DNA of 64,000 bases from Ampullaceana balthica (Eukaryota; Mollusca; Gastropoda; Lymnaeidae), in NCBI GenBank assembly GCA_944989445.1, contig CALYLW010000055.1, positions 997,001 to 1,061,000 of the forward strand. The letters are read 5' to 3'. How positions within the stretch are numbered: position 1 is the first letter of the stretch; every line of letters begins with the position of its first letter. Both the position numbers and the translations under genes were made by a program. Shown here one piece after another: positions 60,913 through 64,000 of this stretch. The notes beneath the pieces are model-generated. The model did no database searches. It was not told the origin of the DNA and saw nothing but the letters and a program-made list of their open reading frames with translations.

Positions 60913-61374
60913 AGAGTTGGAAGTGATCACATGGCCTGGCCAACTTGCCTCGGTTATTTTGGAAGAGGCAGGCTAAATGAAAATGGGCAGAGATTACTAG
61001 AGATGTGCTGCTTACATGGATTATGTGTCACAAATACTTTCTTCAACTGCAAAGCAATCCACCAAGTGTCATGGAGGCATCCCCGCTCTAAACACTGGCA
61101 CCAACTAGATCTCATCATCACAAGACTCACACAACTGGCCAGTGTCCTCCTCACACGCAGTTACCACAGGGCAGACTGCGACACAGATCACTCCTTAGTG
61201 GCTAGCAAGGTAAGGTTACTGCCAAAGAAATTGTACCGCAACAAAAACAAGGGAAAACCACGCATAGGCATCTGCTCCACCAATAATCCAGAGAGAACAG
61301 CAGAATACACCCAGAGACTAAAAGAAGCTCTTGTACAAATGCCACCAGTAGACACTATTGAGTCCAAGTGGTAA
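60913..61374 (+). pseudogene. LINE endonuclease C-terminal part and linker
   Basis: The plus frame starts RVGSDHMAWPTCLGYFG, continues NGQRLLEMC, CVTNTFF, VSWRHPRSKHWHQLDLI and ADCDTDHSLVASKVRL. The last block contains the catalytic Asp-His (TDH) of APE endonucleases. A linker follows, ending at a premature TAA at 61372-61374 after IESKW. An upstream ATG at 60931 is internal to the domain and not a real start. Confidence 0.9.
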
Positions 61375-61661
61375 CATCTGCGGGACACCATATATGGCTC
61401 AGCTATTGCGGCATTCGGCAAGAGAGAACGCAAAAGTGCAGACTGGTTTGAGGCCCGCACTGGGAGGAAATGAAGCATGTCACCGATGTAAAATGAAAGG
61501 CTCTTTTAGCCTATAAAGACAGGCCTTGCCCAGAAACTCTACATTCCCTTAAGAGCGCCAAGAAAAATGCCTAGCAGGCAGCTCGCCACTAGGCTAACAC
61601 GTACTGGCTCAATCTAAGTTCCAGCATACAGTCAGCTGCTGATAGAGGCGATACAAAGGCT
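61375..61661 (+). pseudogene. LINE linker region, multiply broken
   Basis: The expected linker between endonuclease and RT is readable only in pieces (LRDTIYGSAIAAFGKRER, KSADWFEA, then LHSLKSAKKNA). It contains several in-frame TAG codons, some at CAG-like positions, and a frameshift near 61456. No domain is known for this part. Confidence 0.65.
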
Positions 61662-63589
61662 ATGTACGAGAATATAAAACAAGCAACAGGCCATCTGACC
61701 TCCAAGACAGCACCCTTAATGTCAAAAGCAGGGGAAATTATCACTGATCGGGACAAGCAACTCAAACGGTGGATCGAGCACTACCTGGAATTGTACGCAA
61801 CTATAAACCATGTCTCAACTGCTGCCCTGGACGATATCCCAGACCTGCCGGTCATGGAAGAGCTCGATAGCCTACCCACAATGGTCGAGCTAAGTAGAGC
61901 CATAGATTGCCTAGCCTGCGGGAAAGCCCCTGGTAATGATGGAATTCCACCAGAAGTTCTCAAATGTGGAAAAGAGATACTTTTACAGCCTTTGCATGAC
62001 CTCCTCACTCTGTGCTGGGAACAGGGGCAGATACCACAGGAGTTAAAAGATGCCAACATCGTTACACTGTATAAAAATAAAGGAGACAAGAGTGACTGCA
62101 ACAACTATCGTGGAATCTCTCTCCTCAGTATAGTTGGAAAGGCCTTCACCCGAGTTGCATTGACACGCCTGCAGACCCTAGCATCGCGTGTACTCCCAGA
62201 ATCGCAGTGCGGCTTTCGAGCCGGAAGATCAACCATAGACATGATCTTCTCTCTGCGCCAGCTGCAGGAGAAATGCAGGGAGCAACATATGCCTCTATAC
62301 ATCGCGTTCGTCGACCTAACTAAAGCTTTTGATCTTGTCAGCAGAAGCGGCCTTTTCCAGATCTTAGTAAAAATAGGCTGCCCTACACATCTGCTTAACA
62401 TCATCAAGCAATTCCACGAAAACATGCAGGGCACAGTGTGCTATAACGGTGCCACCTCCGAGGCTTTCCCAGTAAGTAGTGGAGTAAAGCAAGGCTGCGT
62501 GTTGGCACCTACTCTATTCGCAATATTCTTTTCCATCTTACTCCAGTATGCCTTCAAGAACAACAGCGAGGGATATACATACACACCAGAGCTGACGGGA
62601 GATTATTCAATATTGCCCGACTTAAAGCCAAGACCAAAATAAGGACGATTTTGCTGCGCGAGCTCTTATTTGCAGACGATGCCGCCTTAATATCCCACAC
62701 AGCAGACGGCCTGCAGAACCTTGTATCCAGCTTCTCCGCTGCCTGCAAAGAGTTTGGCCTGACCATAAGTATAAAGAAAACCAACATTATGGCACAGGAT
62801 GCTGCCTCTCTCCCGACTATCACCATTTACGACTGCAACCTGGATGCTGTTGACAGTTTTACTTATCTGGGATCAAACATCTCGAGCACCCTCTCACTGG
62901 AAGATGAGATAAGTAATAGGATAGGGAAGGCAGCAACTGTTATGACTAGACTGTACAAAAGAGTCTGGTCCAATGCCAAACTCACAGCAAGGACTAAGCT
63001 GCAGGTATACCAGGCCTGCGTACTGAGCACACTCCTCTATGGATGCGAGTCTTGGACCACCTATACCAGGCATGAAAGAAGGCTCAATAGCTTCCACCTC
63101 AGATGCCTGCGCCGCATCCTAGACATCAAATGGCAAGAGAAAGTCCCCAACACAGAGGTCCTGGCTCAAGCAAGCATGAGTAGTATTGCAGCAATATTAA
63201 GCCAAAGACGCCTCCGTTGGCTTGGACACGTCAAGAGGATGCAAAGTGGTCGCATACCCAAGGATGTGCTCTACAGCGAGCTGGCGACAGGGAAAAGGTC
63301 GGTTGGTCGGCCATGTCTCAGATACGTGGACATATGCAAGAGAGACGTGAAAGTTATCAACATTGATATACAAAACTGGGAAAACCTGGCAGAGGATAGG
63401 TCCATGTGGCGGCCTATAGTGAAAGAAGGATCACTAAGAGCAAAGGAGCAAACTAGGGCAGAAGCAGTCGGGAAAAGAGTGAGGAGAAAGGCCAGGAAAC
63501 ACTGCCCCACTGCTTTCGTGTGTGTGTCATGCAGAAGAGACTGCCACTCAAGGATTGGTCTCATCAGCCACGCCAAGAGCTGCAGATAA
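61662..63589 (+). pseudogene. LINE reverse transcriptase and C-terminal finger, frameshifted
   Basis: Frame one (61662-62642) carries the RT blocks: GKAPGNDGIPPEVLKC, NIVTLYKNKGDKSDCNNYRG, CGFRAGRSTIDM, FVDLTKAFD (motif A with catalytic Asp) and SSGVKQGCVLAPTLF (motif B). It leaves frame near 62597. Frame two resumes with RLFNIARLKAKTKIR and LLFADDAAL (motif C, FADD), FTYLGSNI, CVLSTLLYGCESW, RLRWLGHVKRM, GRPCLRYVDICKRD and ends CVSCRRDCHSRIGLISHAKS with a TAA at 63587. All three catalytic Asp are present but split between frames, so the copy is inactive. Length and block order fit a full RT of this class. Confidence 0.92.
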
Positions 63590-63650
63590 TAAAGATAAAT
63601 CTATCGTCTTTCGTAGACGGACAGATGCCATACATACTATATCATGTCAT

Positions 63651-63865
63651 TAAATGTTAAAGGGCCGCGGTGGTCTAGCGGTAGCGCGCTGGACTGCCGA
63701 ACTGAGACAGAGGCCGGTCACGGGTTCTATTCTTGGTACTGGCAAGGCCCCCGGGGCATTGTACTAGCCATACAATCCCTTACTCGTGGCTAAATAAAAC
63801 ATGTGAACGCTACTTCACATGCCCCATAGTTCGTCATGCACTGGAAAGGGGGTTATTATTATTAT
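63651..63865 (+). mobile_element. tRNA-derived SINE, copy C, with (TTA)n tail
   Basis: The head has GCGGTGGTCTAGCGGTAGCG (box A region) and box B GGTCACGGGTTCTATTC, followed by a body with CCCCCGGGGCATTGTACTAG and a tail of (TTA)n. An 11-bp duplication TATCATGTCAT flanks it (63640-63650 and 63866-63876). The head resembles copy B; the body and tail are different. It sits immediately beside the 3' target duplication of the LINE. Confidence 0.9.
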
Positions 63866-63876
63866 TATCATGTCAT

Positions 63877-64000
63877 GATACGTTCTATTTTCTCATTTTT
63901 TTTAATGTTCACGTTGTTATGTTTTGTAAATAATTTTATGATTTGTTAAATTATGTTTATTTTTGTTACGTTATGTTAATTAACGTTTGGTTATGCTAAT
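63877..64000. repeat. Continuation of the TTATG-type tract
   Basis: TTATGTTTTG and ATTATGTTTA words resume after the SINE and run to the window end. Confidence 0.7.

Larger units (their letters stand above)
59272..63637 (+). mobile_element. Non-LTR retrotransposon (APE-type LINE) with inverted 5' part
   Basis: The 3' part (60913-63637) reads on the plus strand: end of the endonuclease, reverse transcriptase and C-terminal finger, then a short 3'UTR. The 5' part (59272-60912) reads on the minus strand: 5'UTR, then the first two thirds of the endonuclease up to GDFN. The plus part resumes at RVGSDHMAWP, so almost nothing is lost at the internal break. A direct duplication TATATCATG flanks the whole (59263-59271 and 63638-63646). 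This is the signature of twin priming. Several stops and frameshifts show that the copy is dead. SINE copy B is nested at 60297-60672. I do not assign a clade. Confidence 0.88.

Noticed and set aside
62651..63589. Second 312-codon frame as an independent gene
   Set aside because: It is the continuation of the RT after a frameshift near 62597; its first residues are RT motif C.

Overview
The window looks like metazoan nuclear DNA, most likely from a mollusc or another lophotrochozoan. It is AT-rich, almost free of long open frames, and full of microsatellites, minisatellites, tRNA-derived SINEs, 5'-truncated non-LTR retrotransposons, hAT, pogo and Harbinger-like DNA transposons and Helitron-like elements. 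One cellular coding exon is recognisable, a short intron-bounded exon matching the N-terminus of phospholipase C beta (minus strand, 50224-50322). No prokaryotic operons, CRISPR arrays, rRNA or intact tRNA genes are visible. The species cannot be fixed from sequence reading alone.

Layout. 1-5.7 kb: a 30-bp minisatellite and a ~757-bp (GT)n tract. 5.7-7.6 kb: a Helitron-like element filled with degenerate repeats rich in GGGGGCCC. 8.7-14.7 kb: a purine-rich minisatellite, then five copies (one inverted) of a short family Y whose 3' end carries TTTCAGCTGAAA and finishes in CTAG before T, a minus-strand copy of a second dispersed family X, a 270-280 bp tandem duplication and a 54/55-bp minisatellite. 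17.7-18.1 kb: a candidate mini-Helitron with a (TA)n tract. 21.9-23.6 kb: a pogo/Tigger-like element with a hAT remnant nested in it. 25.7-26.8 kb: 40-bp and 22-bp minisatellites. 28.46-31.47 kb: a Helitron-like element holding about 17 units of ~165 bp in A-B-C higher-order arrangement. 32.6-33.3 kb: a decayed LINE fragment. 41.7-43.1 kb: a SINE, a 74-bp tandem repeat and another LINE 3' end. 45.2-47.0 kb: a Harbinger-like element with a nested hAT MITE. 50.2-50.3 kb: the PLC-beta exon. 53.3-56.9 kb: family X copies, a hAT MITE, a CpG-rich promoter-like patch with a possible first exon, and a long-armed foldback element. 57.7-64 kb: a degenerate TTATG-rich tract that received a hAT MITE, a LINE 3' fragment, a ~4.4 kb LINE with an inverted 5' part, and two SINEs.

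Reading. If the PLC-beta call is right, 1-50,223 lies downstream of its first coding exon on the minus strand; I found no second exon, so most of the left part is probably one very long, transposon-filled intron. The CpG-rich patch near 55.3-55.6 kb could be a promoter serving either strand. Everything else is best explained as mobile-element history: nested insertions with readable target-site duplications, a 5' inversion of the twin-priming type, and several independent satellite arrays. I see no new defence, biosynthetic or signalling system that the sequence would support. The most unusual items are the two Helitron-associated arrays, the modular SINEs, the inverted LINE and its nested SINE, and a few weak exon candidates.
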